Of a stretch of DNA of 64,000 nucleotides, positions 1 through 11,654 are shown one piece after another. The stretch covers positions 669,204 through 733,203 of the forward strand of contig QANY01000148.1 in assembly GCA_003255025.1 (NCBI GenBank). Reading direction: 5' to 3'. Each line of letters starts with the position of its first letter. The stretch's first letter is position 1. Source of the DNA: Datisca glomerata (taxonomy: Eukaryota > Streptophyta > Magnoliopsida > Cucurbitales > Datiscaceae). The translations under genes and the position numbers were made by a program. The notes beneath the pieces were generated by a model. It was not told where the DNA came from. It saw only the letters and a list, made by a program, of their open reading frames with translations, and ran no database searches.

Positions 1-530
1 TCTCTCCTCTAGACAGCGGGTATTCGCTGTCTTTTGACAGCGGGTATTCGCTTGGTTTGGTAATAGGTCTCTACACCTTTGGGTTATCAACATTGAGTAT
101 GATGATTGGCTCATTAGTGATTCGCCTTGTAGAGTCAAAGCTTGGTTGTGGCTAGGTGTCATTCTGGATGGGTTGTACCCAATTTTTCTTGTCTGCATCA
201 TTTCCTAGATATTTGGAAATGGATAGTGCTAGATATTTACTGGTAGTGAAGTATGTTGAAACTGGCCAGTCTAATGGCATTGATAGGTTGGAGTGAACCC
301 ATGAGGGTAAGGTGGAGTATCGTTTGATAGTTTTTTTTGTGATTATTGAGCCCCGTGCGAATTTTCAAGACAAGTTTTTCCCTTACTAGCAGCGAGGAGT
401 TCTAGGACTTTGACCATTTACTCTTTCACCTCCCTAATTTTCCTTTCATTTTCTCTCACGATCGATCTCTTTCTTGCTCGTCCATGATCCTAGCTTAAGC
501 TCGTGTGCGATTAGGATGTCAGAGTTGACG
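1..530 (-). pseudogene. Gag of element A, linker to retrotrans_gag domain (degenerate)
   Basis: Translated on the - strand, this stretch has the proline-rich linker typical of Tat-like gags (PPYPHGFTP, around 300) after a short charged helix ending in VLELLAASKGK. Further on it reads NVDNPKV and then KPSEYPLSKD near the left edge. That matches DDPKV and RPSEDPLSKD at 34690-34760 in element D, just before D's gag domain, so gag continues beyond the window. Stops interrupt the frame. A tandem duplication of ~25 bp at 10-57 (gacagcgggtattcgct twice) duplicates part of the PLSKD coding sequence. Confidence 0.75.
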
Positions 531-659
531 AGCTATCTTTGAAAATTTTTCTTAAAAAAATAAAAACAAAACAATGAGATGGTAGATTTTGATAATGAAA
601 AAGAAGAAATAATAATAAAAATAATAATAGTGAAACTAAATTTATGCATGAGAAATGAT

Positions 660-1442
660 ACTGCACAAAGTGAAAATCCTGAAGTACTCAATGATAACTT
701 GGTGCTCGAGGCTCGCGATGACTTTCAATAGTTCTTCACAATCACTTGTTGACTGAGTCTTCCTAACTTTTTGATTCTCTAAATCAACTTGTAAATTATC
801 AGCGATTCATCATAATGAGTCATATTGCTCTTCTAACTCAATGATGTACGCATTTTTCTTATCGACAGTCCCCTTCACCTCTTCTAAGACCTCTTGCACA
901 AGCTTATTTTTCCTTTCTAGTTTCATGATTTCATACTCATGTTCGTAGATTAACCATCACAAATTCTCATTGTCTTCTGCCATCTTTCTAATTTTATTGT
1001 TTAGTTGGCGAGTGTCAGTTCCCATCTCTGAGTTTTTCCGCTTCGGGTATTCTCGATCCTCAACCTTGTTTCTCAAATCTCCGAGTTGTTTTTCGACTTC
1101 AATCATGTGTTTGTCAGATAAATTTTCCCTGACTGTTAGACGTCTATTTTCTTCCAAGAGAGCTAAATTCTTTTGACACTCCTCATATAACTCATCATGC
1201 TCCTCCATTTTAATAATCTCCTTATGAGCTTCTGGTAACTCGTATGATTGTAAATCCTCAACAGGAAAGGCAATAATTACTTTATCTCTACTCTCAAGCC
1301 ACGCTTCATACTCCTTTGTGCAGTTCATGTGGTTCTTATTTTGCACCCTTCTCGTCAATTTCCAAGCTCCAATCAGCTGTTGTAGTTTTTGTTCAATATC
1401 TTGAGAATCATAACTATTCTCAAAATCCTTCAATGCATGCAT
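660..1442 (-). pseudogene. Gag coiled-coil segment of element A
   Basis: An open frame of 161 codons (957-1442) continues, after a stop, to about 660. It is rich in Glu, Lys, Leu and Gln in heptad-like spacing, for example LYEECQKNLALLEENRRL and VEKQLGDLRNKVEDRE. This is the long coiled coil that follows the DUF7745-like domain in many plant Tat-like gags, thought to support gag multimerisation. Element D lacks this segment: its sequence jumps from the equivalent of ~1490 here to the equivalent of ~100. Pseudogene status follows from the stops on both sides. Confidence 0.7.
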
Positions 1443-2532
1443 GGCGGGACAAATTGTCTCATGTATAATTGACGGAGCACCATTAGTGGAGCATAACTAG
1501 TACAACCCATGATCCTGGGAGCAGGATCCATTGAAAGTCACCACATTTATTGATCATCGATGTCAACGACATCCAGTGGGCTTTCTAGATAACATCCTCA
1601 TCTTTCAACTTTGATAGGTGTGAGAGCCACGTTTCTTTTGTGAAAAACTGCGGATTCCATTTGGTCATTCCAAATTCTACAATTGGATTCTCTTTTTCAT
1701 CCATGGACTTAAAAACTTAACTTGAGGACATTTATAATCTGGTGGACATCTTATATGGCTAAGAATCCTAATACACAAAAGAGATGGAGAGCTTATGAAC
1801 TTCTCTTTTCCAAACACTCGGATATGATTTAGGGAACGAACAGTCATAGTCAGAATTGAGATAACATGGTTAACACCATGTTCAACTTGAAGAAATATTT
1901 TTCTCACTTTATCATCAACATAACCATGGATCTTTGGAACTAAGACGGTGTCATAAGTACACAGAGCATAAATAGCCATACCTTTATCTTCCTTCAAGAC
2001 ACTTTGGATGAGATCTAGGAAGTAATCCAGTGGCACACACTCATTCCCCCCTTTAAATTTAATCCTTTTCTCAATCTCAGATGCATGGACAGTACCCAAG
2101 AGCTTGGATAAAGTTCTCTTCAATGTGATCTTTTTGTCGTAATTATAAACTTTATCCGTATTTTACAGCGGACATTCAATAGGGGATTGATATTTTTCAA
2201 TTGTAGGAGTAAGATCAATTGTTCCAAAGGTGAAACATCTGTATAGAGGGTCCCATAAAAGCATTAAAGCCTCAAGAATAGGAGCATTGACTATAATATA
2301 CAGAAGATAATGTGGCCATATTTGTCGATAAACAAATTTTCTACTTCAGTGAAAACTCCACTCATATTTTCTTCAACCTTTCCAAGTCAGTATGTGAGAA
2401 CTATATCTTATTGATTGATGGTAGCAGAATGGCACCCTCTTTTTTTAGACAATCCCCTTTTCATTTATGCGTTTCCTCTGACCATTGTGGTATTGTAACT
2501 TGATCTTCTATCACACTCGGAGTGGAAGTCAT
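1443..2532 (-). pseudogene. Gag N-terminal (DUF7745-like) domain of element A
   Basis: The gag start is the ATG at 2532 (MTSTPSVIE...), homologous to the ATG at 33677 in element D (MTSTLSVIEEE...). The best preserved part is 1677-2123, which includes KGGNECVPLDYFLDLIQ and VLVPKIHGYVDDKV and is nearly collinear with 34064-34300 of D. I recognise this as the plant DUF7745 (formerly 'uncharacterised/transposase-like') region of Tat-like gag proteins; its biochemical role is not established. Stops and frameshifts break it between 2124 and 2500 and again below 1677. Confidence 0.75.
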
Positions 2533-3150
2533 GATCTCTAAAATATGAATTAATTGAATACTTCTTTACAATTCATATTATGCAGCATGATGCATGTATG
2601 AAAAAAAGAAAGACGAAGTCAGAAGCGAAACAATGGGAAAGAAAAGAAACGTTTAAGTAGTGTATACAAAGTTAATCATGATATCATATTTAAGCAGAAT
2701 CTCTATTTCTATCAAACATTGGTCATGAGATGGGCTCTCAAAACAAAATGCATGTGTGGTTGGTCTCTCAAATATCTTAATAGGATCTCAGGTTGTCCAC
2801 ACTATTATACCAACGGAGTAACAGGGGCCCCCAAAAGGTATTCCAAAAGGGTCAGCCTGAGTGAGCGCTTTCATGACCTTGCACGGGAACCACAATTCCA
2901 TGAAGGTATTCCACTACTCATTCTCACTAATCCCAAATAGAAAGCCCGGGTCTAGGGCTAATGTATGTGTGTGAAGTTAAAAGTTATGTAAAGAAATATA
3001 CTTCATAAAAAATGAACTATATAAACCTACAAGCATGAATAAGAAAAACAATGAATCAAATAGACAATAAAAAAACCACACAAAAGGATAGCATATGATA
3101 AAATTTTGCTTGACTCTCTATCGATCTAAAAATGGTTAGAATAATTGTGT
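2533..3150 (-). other. Untranslated leader of element A
   Basis: This is the non-coding leader between the PBS and the gag ATG. It aligns with 33100-33676 of element D; for example, the block around 2790-2960 with the phrases CCTTCGTGGAATT and ACTAGCCCTA (- strand) is shared. The short open frame at 2719-2940 on the + strand is a shadow. Confidence 0.6.
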
Positions 3151-3167
3151 CCCCAGTGGAGTCGCCA
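3151..3167 (-). promoter_or_regulatory. Primer-binding site of element A
   Basis: On the - strand, TGGCGACTCCACTGGGG starts 2 bp inside the 5' LTR end. It begins with TGG, the complement of a tRNA CCA tail. Element D has the related sequence TTGACGATTCCACTGGG at the same position. I do not assign the tRNA with certainty. Confidence 0.7.
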
Positions 3168-3169
3168 TA

Positions 3170-5389
3170 TCGTCATAACGTGTCGCGAGGATTGAAAAAT
3201 CATTTTGGAACAAAAGAAATTTGGAGTCGGCACCATTCATTTTAAGGCGTGATTGGTCACCCAATTTTAAATTCAAATATTTTGGTCTATGAAAATTCAA
3301 AGTTGGTTCGGGAGTCATTTGCGTATGGGAAAGGTATTAGCACCCACAACACCCATTATGAAAAATAGTTACCCAATTTAATCAAATGCTATCCAAATTA
3401 TATTTTAAAAATAATATTGAAGAAATTCAATTTTAAATGTCTCATTAGGTATGTCTTGTCGCATAAAATGAAACAAAGTAAATGACCTTTAATGGGCGGT
3501 ACAAAAACTATTGAAAAACAATTCATTTTTTATTTTTATTACTTTTTTAAAATCAAAGCATTGTTCGAGTTTTTCTCGGTATCCCAAAAATAACTCCTCA
3601 CCTCAGTAATTCGAGAAGTTTAATATCCCAAAAATCTCAAAGTCCATCATCGGAATTTATTTTTAATAAAAGCAACACTAAATTATGAATTAATTAAAGT
3701 TTAAAATCTAATTCTTAAGGTTTTAATCCATACATATATGAACATTAACTCTAATGACAAGAGAATGTGATGAGAATCACATTATAAGCATGAAAATATG
3801 CCAATTATACATAAGAAATAAGAAGAACAATCATATAAGAAAAATGGTAGAACAAAAGTTAAAAATGATAAAAAGAATGTGTGACGAATTTGATGATGAT
3901 GTGTCAAGTAAAAAATGTAAAATATGTAAAAGAAAAGGAATGAAAAAAATGAATTGAAATAAAAGGTAGAAAAATAACATGTGTTAAGAGAAAAAAAAAA
4001 GAATAAATTAAATTATTTGAAAAAAAGTAGAAAAATAAGAAAAATGGGAGGGGGACAACCCACTGTTTCAATAGAGGGTTGTGGATAGAAGGCTACAACC
4101 CTCTGTCCTAATTCCTAACTGAGGGCTTGAATGGAGGACAACCCTCTGTTTCAATAGAGGGTTGTCCCTCTTTTATTTTTTTTAAGTTTTAGATATATTA
4201 TAATTAAAATATCATACATAACTTAACATAATATAATTACATCATAAATAAATTAATATTAGAAATCTCAAGTAAAAATACTTTTTGGGTATATAAATAA
4301 ACATTTTTTTGTTTTTTGACTAATTAATTCACTAATGATCATTATTTCCTTTCTTCCTTCATTGTTAATAAAATAGCAATGAAATGATTATGGATTGTAA
4401 CTAGTTCAAATAAGTGTCACTAAAATGATGAATAAAATTTTAAATTATTTTTTGGGATATAAATATATAATTTTAATTTTGGACACTTAATTTACTAATT
4501 ACCTTTATTTCCTTTCTTCCATCATTGCTAATCATATAGTAAATGACTGATCATGGATGATAACTAGTTCAAACAAGTGTCACTAAACTAGCAACAAGAT
4601 CTAAAAAAATGAATAGACTTGTGAGAACATTAAAAATTTTCAAGAGATTAAATATTTGCATAATCTTTATGCATATGTTTAACTCTCTATTTTATGTATG
4701 AGAAATTATCATAAGGATTTTTGCATCAAATGCACACTTTCAACCTATTAAAGGGTTGATTCACATTGGATTAATTTTACACTCTCTCAAAGGCTTTATC
4801 ATCATCCTCATTGATTGACTTGATGACAAAGATATCTCATTATCAAATTTATATGTAAATCATCAATGCAAAAAATAAAACTCAAGATTAAGAGTGAAAG
4901 ATGAAGAATAATGAACAAATACTTATATATGGAAAATGAAACAAAGACTATATACTACATGAGAATGGGTGAGAGAGGACGAAGAATAAAGAACAAGATA
5001 ATGTTGTTAGTTAATGTGTAAGAAATTTGAAATTCCTTAAAAAATAGAATGAGAGAAGATGAATATGTATATAGAAATGTAAACTCTTTTTTTCTGTTTT
5101 GAAAAATCTCTCATATTTCTCACACATACTCTCTTAAAAGGATATCCCTGCATTCTCTCTCAAGAACTCTCTTTCTCTCTCTAAAATTCCCTCTCCTCAA
5201 GTGAAACCTCCTCTCTGTTTATAGGCAAATTTAGGATTCCACTTTTTACTTAGAGTCCTTTTGCTCTTTTTTATTTTTTTAGTCATCGGACCATTTTTCT
5301 TATTTTTAGTCTTCAGGCTTAAACTATTACATGGCCAAAAAAAGTGTGTGCATCTAAAGTATTAGACCGGATAAAATACGATATCTACA
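3170..5389 (-). repeat. 5' LTR of element A (2.2 kb)
   Basis: On the - strand the LTR starts TGTAGATATCGTATTTTATC at 5389, like TGTAGATACC in both LTRs of D and TGTAGATATT in G. It ends near 3170, where the expected terminal CA appears as GA. It has a TATA-like CTATAAAC around 5217 and a CT-rich tract below it (5100-5215), matching the positions in D and G. Short open frames here (3136-3318, 3754-3957) are chance. Confidence 0.85.
4048..4172. repeat. Hairpin-forming repeat inside the LTR of element A
   Basis: Arms ACAACCCTCT and AGAGGGTTGT flank an 8-nt loop at about 4134-4161. A less perfect copy of the same motif precedes it at about 4057-4084, with a third partial arm near 4100. The same place in the D and G LTRs carries different sequence built from the same words (GAGGGT, ACAACC). 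Confidence 0.65.
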
Positions 5390-5394
5390 TACAC

Positions 5395-7033
5395 AACAAA
5401 TCTATCAGGCAATCTCAAGGGTTGTTAAAGAGATATGATAGCCAAAATATCCTGATCAGGGAATATTTTCCATGAATATCTTCATTCCTCATCAGATAAG
5501 GAGGAAGATACACTGAACCGAGACATTTGATTGATACAGAAAATCATTATAAATATATGATGATCATCATTAAATGGTAAGCAATTCTTCACATTGCTAA
5601 TTTTCTTTAAACACTCTACTAGATGAATCACCATGTGACACATGGCGAACCCCTGGATAGTCGATACTCGCATATTTTTTGCATGAACAAAGTCCTTATT
5701 GAGAGGTAACCTAATCAGGTTTTTTCTTTCTATGCTTTTATTTTGTTGACTTTCAGTTGTTTTCACCTTTACTTTCATTGTGTGACCAATATCTCCCCAC
5801 TATGTAATTGGTGAACCCGAATACGTAATTGTTGAGCAGTCCAAGAATTATTCTTTTCTATGTATTGGTAAGAATAATTTAAACTCTAGATTTTAGTGGT
5901 TCTGATTTTTTAGTTTTTCTAGTAGTGGTTTCTATTCAGTTCTAGATGTATGAGTCATAAAGTAAATATTGTTTGGTGTTTAAAAAAGAATATAAAAATG
6001 TTGAACACCAAAAGTTGGCTGTTTAGAATAGGTAACACTATTCTTAAACTTGACTTAGTAAAGACATATTAGAGAAAGAAAGAAAGGAAGAAGGAAAGTA
6101 GAAGAGAGAAGAGAGTTCTTGGGAATTCTTGTAAGCCAACTTACTTCAATAAGAAAAGAAAATAAGTGATTATTTTTTATATCAAGTAGAAGTACAATAA
6201 GTGATTATTTTTAGAGTTTTTCTCTCTTGTTGTATATGCAAAAGTGCTGAAAAATAAAATATGCACAGTCACGACAGGGTCGAACAAAATTCAAGATCGT
6301 TATGGAAGCCATAATCTAGATTGCAAAGTTGTTCACAAATTGAAAGTTAAATTAAACGGAAGATGCTCAAGAAGAGAATATTGCAACAGTAAAATCAATT
6401 CTCGCTAATGTTAAATTGGAATGGTGATACTTTAAAACATTCAAAATCTTTGAAGGTCAAATTTAAAAATGGGTAAATGCACAAAACTCAATGAATAAGG
6501 AAATTTCATAACTGCAAAGATAAATTTGCAAAGAAAAAGAGGGGCAAATCTCGAAAGTCTGAATTGCTAAAATAACCTGTTGCAATCTCTAGAATGTCAA
6601 GACTCAATAACTCTATACCAGCTCGGCAATCAGAAAAGCATATTGAACTCAAAACTAAGTATTCACTTTTTAAGTACTCTGCTTCCCTTAAATATATTGT
6701 TTTATCCATTTAAAATATGAATTTATTACCTGATGCATTATCATTCATCAAATTAAAATCCTATATAGAGATTGACTTTACATCAATTGCATGGGACCTG
6801 ATTAACCTAAAATGGTATATATCCTCATGCTTCAAGTGTGCTTGAATAAATTGTATTACCATACTTGAGTCAACTATTATAAATATGTTGGTAGCTTAAC
6901 CATATAAATACTAGCATGACTCTATCATAATATAACCATAGTTGAGCACCATGTAAATAACTTAGTACGGCATGCCTAAGCTGATTTGAGTTCTTAAACA
7001 TTATCAACTCGAAACGAATTTTCTGAGATCATG
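5395..7033. other. Intergenic, no recognisable gene
   Basis: This is AT-rich sequence between elements A and B. The longest frame (5482-5778, - strand, 98 codons) has no recognisable domain and no supporting signals. I see no repeat, RNA gene or TE terminus. Confidence 0.5.
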
Positions 7034-7038
7034 TATCT

Positions 7039-7406
7039 TGTATAGGTAAAAGGTGTCTAAGAAATCACACAAGCAAGCATGACCAATTAGAAGCAGAAAT
7101 AATGGATTGCCACAGGGGCCAAGTGGGAAAACCCCACTTGAACCATTGATCCCATCATGTCTCATCTGACGGTTCAGATTTGAGTAGTTGTTGATGAAGA
7201 TAGACTAAGCTCGATCAGTTGTTAGATTAGATAACTTTAGTCTGATGTGATAAGCTTAATCTATGAGGTATATTCTGTTGATTCCTCAGGTTTAAAGGGA
7301 TTTAGTTAAATCTTGTAACTAATCAAGAGCTTATAAATAGAGGTCAATTGTAAATCAATTCATCCAATACAAACTCGAGTAATTATATACTTGTTCTTGA
7401 TCTTGA

Positions 7407-7450
<44 letters not shown>

Positions 7451-7491
7451 ATTATTCTTATTTTTTTAGTGTGAGAAAATTTTCCCTTACA
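7039..7491 (+). repeat. 5' LTR of element B
   Basis: The 453-bp LTR begins TGTATAGGTAAAAGG and ends TTCCCTTACA. It has a TATA box TATAAATAG at 7332-7340 and a (CT)n microsatellite at about 7411-7448 in the presumed transcribed leader. Confidence 0.88.
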
Positions 7492-7930
7492 TTTTTGTGC
7501 TCTCGTTGAGAGCCTGGGAGTTTTTACTCACGGGAAACAGGAAACGACTCCAATCTGCTGCCAATCCTCTGGATCAACCCGCATAGCCGACAGGAGCGCA
7601 CGAGATGAACTAGACCATACTGAATGTGATGCAAGGAATGGAAAGCCATAATAGTGAAGCATTGCAAAACGCATGGCAGACCGTGTAGGGGCAGATTACC
7701 ACATTGCAGCAGGAAATTGTGGAAACGAGAGTGGAAGTCATTAGAATACTGTGGCATGGGAACATGAAGTAGAAAACCACAACCAAGAGCAAAGGAAGCA
7801 GACATGACAGCAACCAAAACCGGTAGCCATCCACAACATCCGTCACGAGAATTCTGAAACCACTTCGCATGATAAGGGGAAATGAATCACAGATGAGAAC
7901 CGACCCGTCCAGCCAGTCACGAAGCGGGCA

Positions 7931-8948
7931 GTGGAAAAGATGTTGGACCGTAAAATGCTCGAGATGATGAAACTAGGAGCGGGTAGAGTGGCAGATCTAG
8001 AAACTTTAACTAGCTCCCCGCTATGCCCAGAAACCTTATCCGCTCCGGTACCGAATAAATTTGCAGCCCCCAAGTTTAGGTGTTACGAAGGGAAGTCAGA
8101 TCTTGTTGACCACCTTCGACATTTCAAGCAATGATGGCACTTCATCAACATGAAGATGAAATGATGTGTCGAATCTTCCCAACCAGTCTAGACAGGAATG
8201 CGTTAAAGCGGTATCAATATTTACCCCATTGCTCAATTAATAATTTTACTAGAATTTCTTCTGTTCTTTTGGAGCAGTACTCCACCTACCGAATGATGAT
8301 GGAAGATTCAGAACACCTCATGATGGTTATGATTAAGAAAGGAGAATCATTGCGGGAGTATACACATTGCTTCGAAGATGAAATGGCCAAGGTGGAGAAC
8401 TTTGATGATCGTGTATCTAGATTGGCATTCAGGTGCGGCCTAGATCTTAACTCTCAATTGTTTAAAGATATATCCAAGAATAAGCCCCTCACCATGGCAG
8501 AAACCTTCCTTCGAGCACAGACATACATTGCCTTAGAGTAAGAAAATAAGAGCATTCAAAAATTGATTGAACAACGGAATCCAGTGCATCGCAAGGATGA
8601 TGGTAGTGCGAGAATGGGAAAGCATGGAGCCGAACGTTTCAAAAAGAAGACATATGAGAAACAGGGTGACTTAGAGAAAAGGCTAAGGCTAGCTAGAGGA
8701 ATTCACTCCAGAGACAAATCTATACCCCATTGACTATCTAAGTGAATCAAATTCTTGAAGTTATCAAGGATAAACCTTGGTTGAAACGGCCCCATCCCAT
8801 TACAAAGGAGCCAAATATAAGGGATAAAGATAAATATTGCCACTTTCATCGGAGTGCTGGTCATAAAACCCAGGTTTTCTACCAATTAAAGGACTATGTT
8901 GAGAAGCTCATTCAAGAGGAACATTTGAAGGAAAATGTTCTGAGATGA
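7931..8948 (+). pseudogene. Gag of element B (retrotrans_gag plus CCHC remnant)
   Basis: Three frames carry successive parts of one gag protein. 7931-8134 ends at FRCYEGKSDLVDHLRHFKQ, the canonical 'yDGtsDPxdHl' opening of retrotrans_gag. 8131-8541 continues with MMALHQHEDEMMCRIFPTSL and ends ...AETFLRAQTYIALE, after a shift at ~8131. 8742-8948 carries YCHFHRSAGHKTQVFYQLKD, the Tat-type gag zinc-finger region CHFHxxxGHxTxxCxxLK with the last Cys replaced. At least two frameshifts and one stop (8542) make it a pseudogene. In the family this protein packages element RNA into virus-like particles. Confidence 0.85.
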
Positions 8949-9024
8949 TGAAAGAGTTCGTCTAACCCTAAACTAAAATCGTACTTCCTATTCAAACCAT
9001 CTACACCTAGGAGGATCTTGTAAG

Positions 9025-9518
9025 AGCTAGAACTGAATTGAGAAGGAACTAAACTTACTGTGTGAAAGAGCTCGGAAAACAAAGTGGAAATGAAAGCTTA
9101 AGACCAAAGGCTATGACAATAGGGCTAAGAGTGATTTGGTAGAGAGGATTACATGGAATTCCTATGGATTCACTCCCCCCTAACACACATAAAACATCTA
9201 GAGGAAAAGATTCTCGGTAACAGGCCATAAACAGTCTGAACTCTTCTGAGTTTCTTACTAAGGGTACGGAAATATTCAACTTCTCCATAATCAAAGAAAG
9301 AGAAAGAAGGAAATGGGGAAGGAAGCCTTATATAAGCAGCGGATTTCAAAAGAAAGTAAAAAATGGTTTTATTGGAACGGGGAAATCGAGAGATGAAGAT
9401 AATGGAAATGTGACCATTCGAACTGACAGCTTGGGAGATGTGAACGGTGAGATAAGAAATGAAAAGACGCGACCGTTGGCATGTAAAGTACTGACACCTG
9501 GCGTGCTTGCACAAGCGT
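9025..9518. other. Internal non-coding region of element B
   Basis: Follows gag with no recognisable pol domain. The overlapping - strand frames (9055-9514) have no known motif and are taken as chance. Confidence 0.45.
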
Positions 9519-9900
9519 TCTCTAAATGGGAAGATGGAAAGTTGCTCTGAAATGACGTGTGTAAAATATTCTCTAAATGGGAAGATGGAAAGTTACTCTG
9601 AAATGACGTGTGTAAAGCAATCTCTAAATGGGAAGATGAAAGATTGCTCTAAAATGACGCGTGTAAAGCGTTCTCTGAATGGGAAGATGAAAGGTTGCCA
9701 CAAAATGACACGTGTAAAGCATTCTCTAAATGGGAAGATGAAAGGTTTCTCCGAAATAGCACATGTAAGGTATTCTCTAAATAGTAAGATGGAAAGTTTC
9801 TCTGAAATGATGAGTGTAAAGCCTTCTCTGAACGAGAAGATGAAAGATTTCTCTGAAATGACATGTGTAAAGAATTCTTTGAACGGGAAGATGAAACGAC
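9519..9900 (+). repeat. 51-bp minisatellite, about 7.4 copies, in frame
   Basis: Unit starts fall at 9519, 9570, 9621, 9672, 9723, 9774, 9825 and 9876, an exact 51-bp period without indels. The unit opens TCTCTAAATGGGAAGATG. Because 51 is a multiple of three, the frame stays open through all copies (9507-9926, 139 codons) and encodes a 17-residue repeat containing SLNGKM...SEMTCVK; the - strand is also open across several units. It lies between gag and the 3' LTR of element B. It matches no domain I know, and coding function is unproven. Confidence 0.9.
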
Positions 9901-10031
9901 TAAAGATTACGGGAGAACAACCATAAATAATATGAAAAAAGAGGCGGAGAGTAATGATATGCGATGGTGGAAGAAAAATTTAATATTTCAAATTACTTTC
10001 ACTATGTGATATTGAATGCAATAGGGGCAAA

Positions 10032-10395
10032 TGTATAAGTAAAAAGAATCTGAGAAGCCACACAAGAAAGTATGACCAATTAGAAGCCGAAAGAATGGAT
10101 TATCATTGTGTCCAAGCGGGAAAAACCCCACATGAACCATTGAACCCATCATGTCCCATCGGATGGTTCAGATTTGAGTAGTTGTTGATAAAGATATACT
10201 AAGCTCGATCAGTTACTAGATTAGATAAACTTAGTCTGATGTGATAAGCTTAATCTAGGAGGTATATTCTGTTGATTCCTCAAGTTTAAAGGGATTTAGC
10301 TAAATCTTGTAACTAATCAAGAACCTATAAATAGAAGCCAATTATAAATCAATTCATTCAATACAAACTCAAGCAATTATATATTTGTTCTTGAG

Positions 10396-10439
<44 letters not shown>

Positions 10440-10477
10440 ATTCTTATATTTTTAGTGTGAGGAAATTTTCCCTTACA
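10032..10477 (+). repeat. 3' LTR of element B
   Basis: 446-bp copy of the 5' LTR. Its TATA box TATAAATAG is at 10326-10334 and its (CT)n tract at about 10401-10435. It is preceded by the polypurine tract ATAGGGGCAAA (10021-10031). Confidence 0.88.
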
Positions 10478-10601
10478 CATTCAACTCGAGACACTAAAAA
10501 ATAGTGTATTCAACTCGACCAACTCAATGCTCGATCGTCTTACCTGGATGACCTCTGATGTGAAGATCATGACGTAAAACATCACAAATCAGATTTATTT
10601 A

Positions 10602-11285
10602 TTGAACTATACTGTCTGGAAGAGAATTACATGATAAATCATATATCATTAGATAGATATAGAAGTTATCTTCCTGAAGAAATTTATAGAACTCAAATTG
10701 GAGCTCCCCAACAAAAGTTATGATGATTTTCATTTAAGCTACTCAAAAAAGAAGATTGTGTAGATCAGTTAACTTCAAAAAATTAAACTCTACAAACTGG
10801 AAGAGAATTACATGAGTAATCATATACAATTAGAAATATATGAAAGTTTACTTCTTGAAGAATTTCCTGAAACTCAATTTGGAGCTCCCTATAAAATGTT
10901 ATGGTGGTTTTCGTACATGTTATTTAGAAAATGAGGGTTGTGCATGTCAGTCAAATTAAAAATTTTAACTTTAATAAGTGAAATATTATTACATGATGGG
11001 GAAGATATCATTATAAATATATGGAAATTATCTTCCTGAAGAAGTTTGTGGAACTTGATTTGGAGCACTCAAGTAAATATTATAGAATTTTTTTTATATG
11101 AGCTGTTAAAAAAGGGCTAGGCAAATCAGCCAATTTCAATTATTAAACTGTACTAATTCAGGAAGAGTTACTTGATAAATCAAATGTTTCTACAAAGATA
11201 CAAAATTTATCCTCTTGGAGAATTTTACAGAGTGAGATTCTAAGCTTCCTAGAGAATGTTACAGCATATTACGTGCATATTATTC
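10602..11285. repeat. Degenerate ~181-bp tandem repeat, four units
   Basis: Units start near 10602, 10783, 10964 and 11143. Shared blocks recur in order: TTGAACTATACTG-like start, GGAAGAGAATTACATGA, a CTTCCTGAAGAA-like box, TTTGGAGCTCCC and a GTTATG box. Divergence between units is high and the fourth is truncated. A ~180-bp period is common for plant satellites, but four diverged units alone do not make a satellite array. Confidence 0.8.
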
Positions 11286-11654
11286 GAAAGCAAAACTAAT
11301 TCGAACATACAAGACAAAAAACTTAGGGTTTTGAAATAGAGACACTCATCATAACAAGTCATCATGAAAGTCATTTAACACCAACACTCAATATTTTTTT
11401 TAGACAAGAAGAATCTATTCTGATAAATATAGACAAGGGCAACAAATCTAAATCTCTGCGACGAAGTTGTAAAATGGTATACATGTTCCCTGCTCGTTCC
11501 ATTAAATTATTTATTATAGATGGAGTTCTTGTACAACATTCTTGTCGTAGATCTTAACGTACGAGAAATAGAAAGGAAAAATAAGAAAAACTGAAGAAAC
11601 TCTACCAATAAGCCCATAACGAAGTAAATGAGAGAAACTCTACCAATGAGCCCG

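Larger units (their letters stand above)
1..5389 (-). mobile_element. Tat-like Ty3/Gypsy retrotransposon A, 5' part, runs off left edge
   Basis: Read on the - strand, the order is a complete 5' LTR (3170-5389), a primer-binding site (3151-3167), a ~620-bp leader, then a long gag region starting at the ATG at 2532 and continuing past position 1. The LTR start, PBS, leader and gag start all match element D (30908-47079) block by block, which fixes the boundaries. The 3' half and 3' LTR lie outside the window. The 5 bp beyond the LTR (5390-5394, TACAC) would be the target-site duplication, but its partner is not visible. Gag holds several stops, so this copy is not functional. The lineage name rests on the DUF7745-like gag N-terminus and the PBS type, and is an inference. 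Confidence 0.9.
7039..10477 (+). mobile_element. Gag-only non-autonomous LTR retrotransposon B (3.4 kb)
   Basis: Two direct LTRs, 7039-7491 and 10032-10477, both start TGTATA and end CCCTTACA and are clearly homologous along their length. Between them are a PBS-like leader, a degenerate gag and a tandem-repeat block, but no protease, RT, RNase H or integrase. The polypurine tract ATAGGGGCAAA lies just before the 3' LTR. The flanking 5 bp (TATCT left, CATTC right) do not match, so the target-site duplication is lost or the element is recombinant. The layout is that of a gag-only derivative that would need a helper element. Confidence 0.9.

Noticed and set aside
5482..5778. 98-codon - strand ORF
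   Set aside because: No domain, no splice or promoter signals, and AT-rich surroundings.
7524..8073. - strand ORFs of 97, 86 and 76 codons
   Set aside because: They overlap the leader and gag start of element B on the opposite strand and have no recognisable motif; shadows.
9055..9514. - strand ORFs next to the minisatellite
   Set aside because: Mutually overlapping in different frames, no family resemblance; chance frames in element B.
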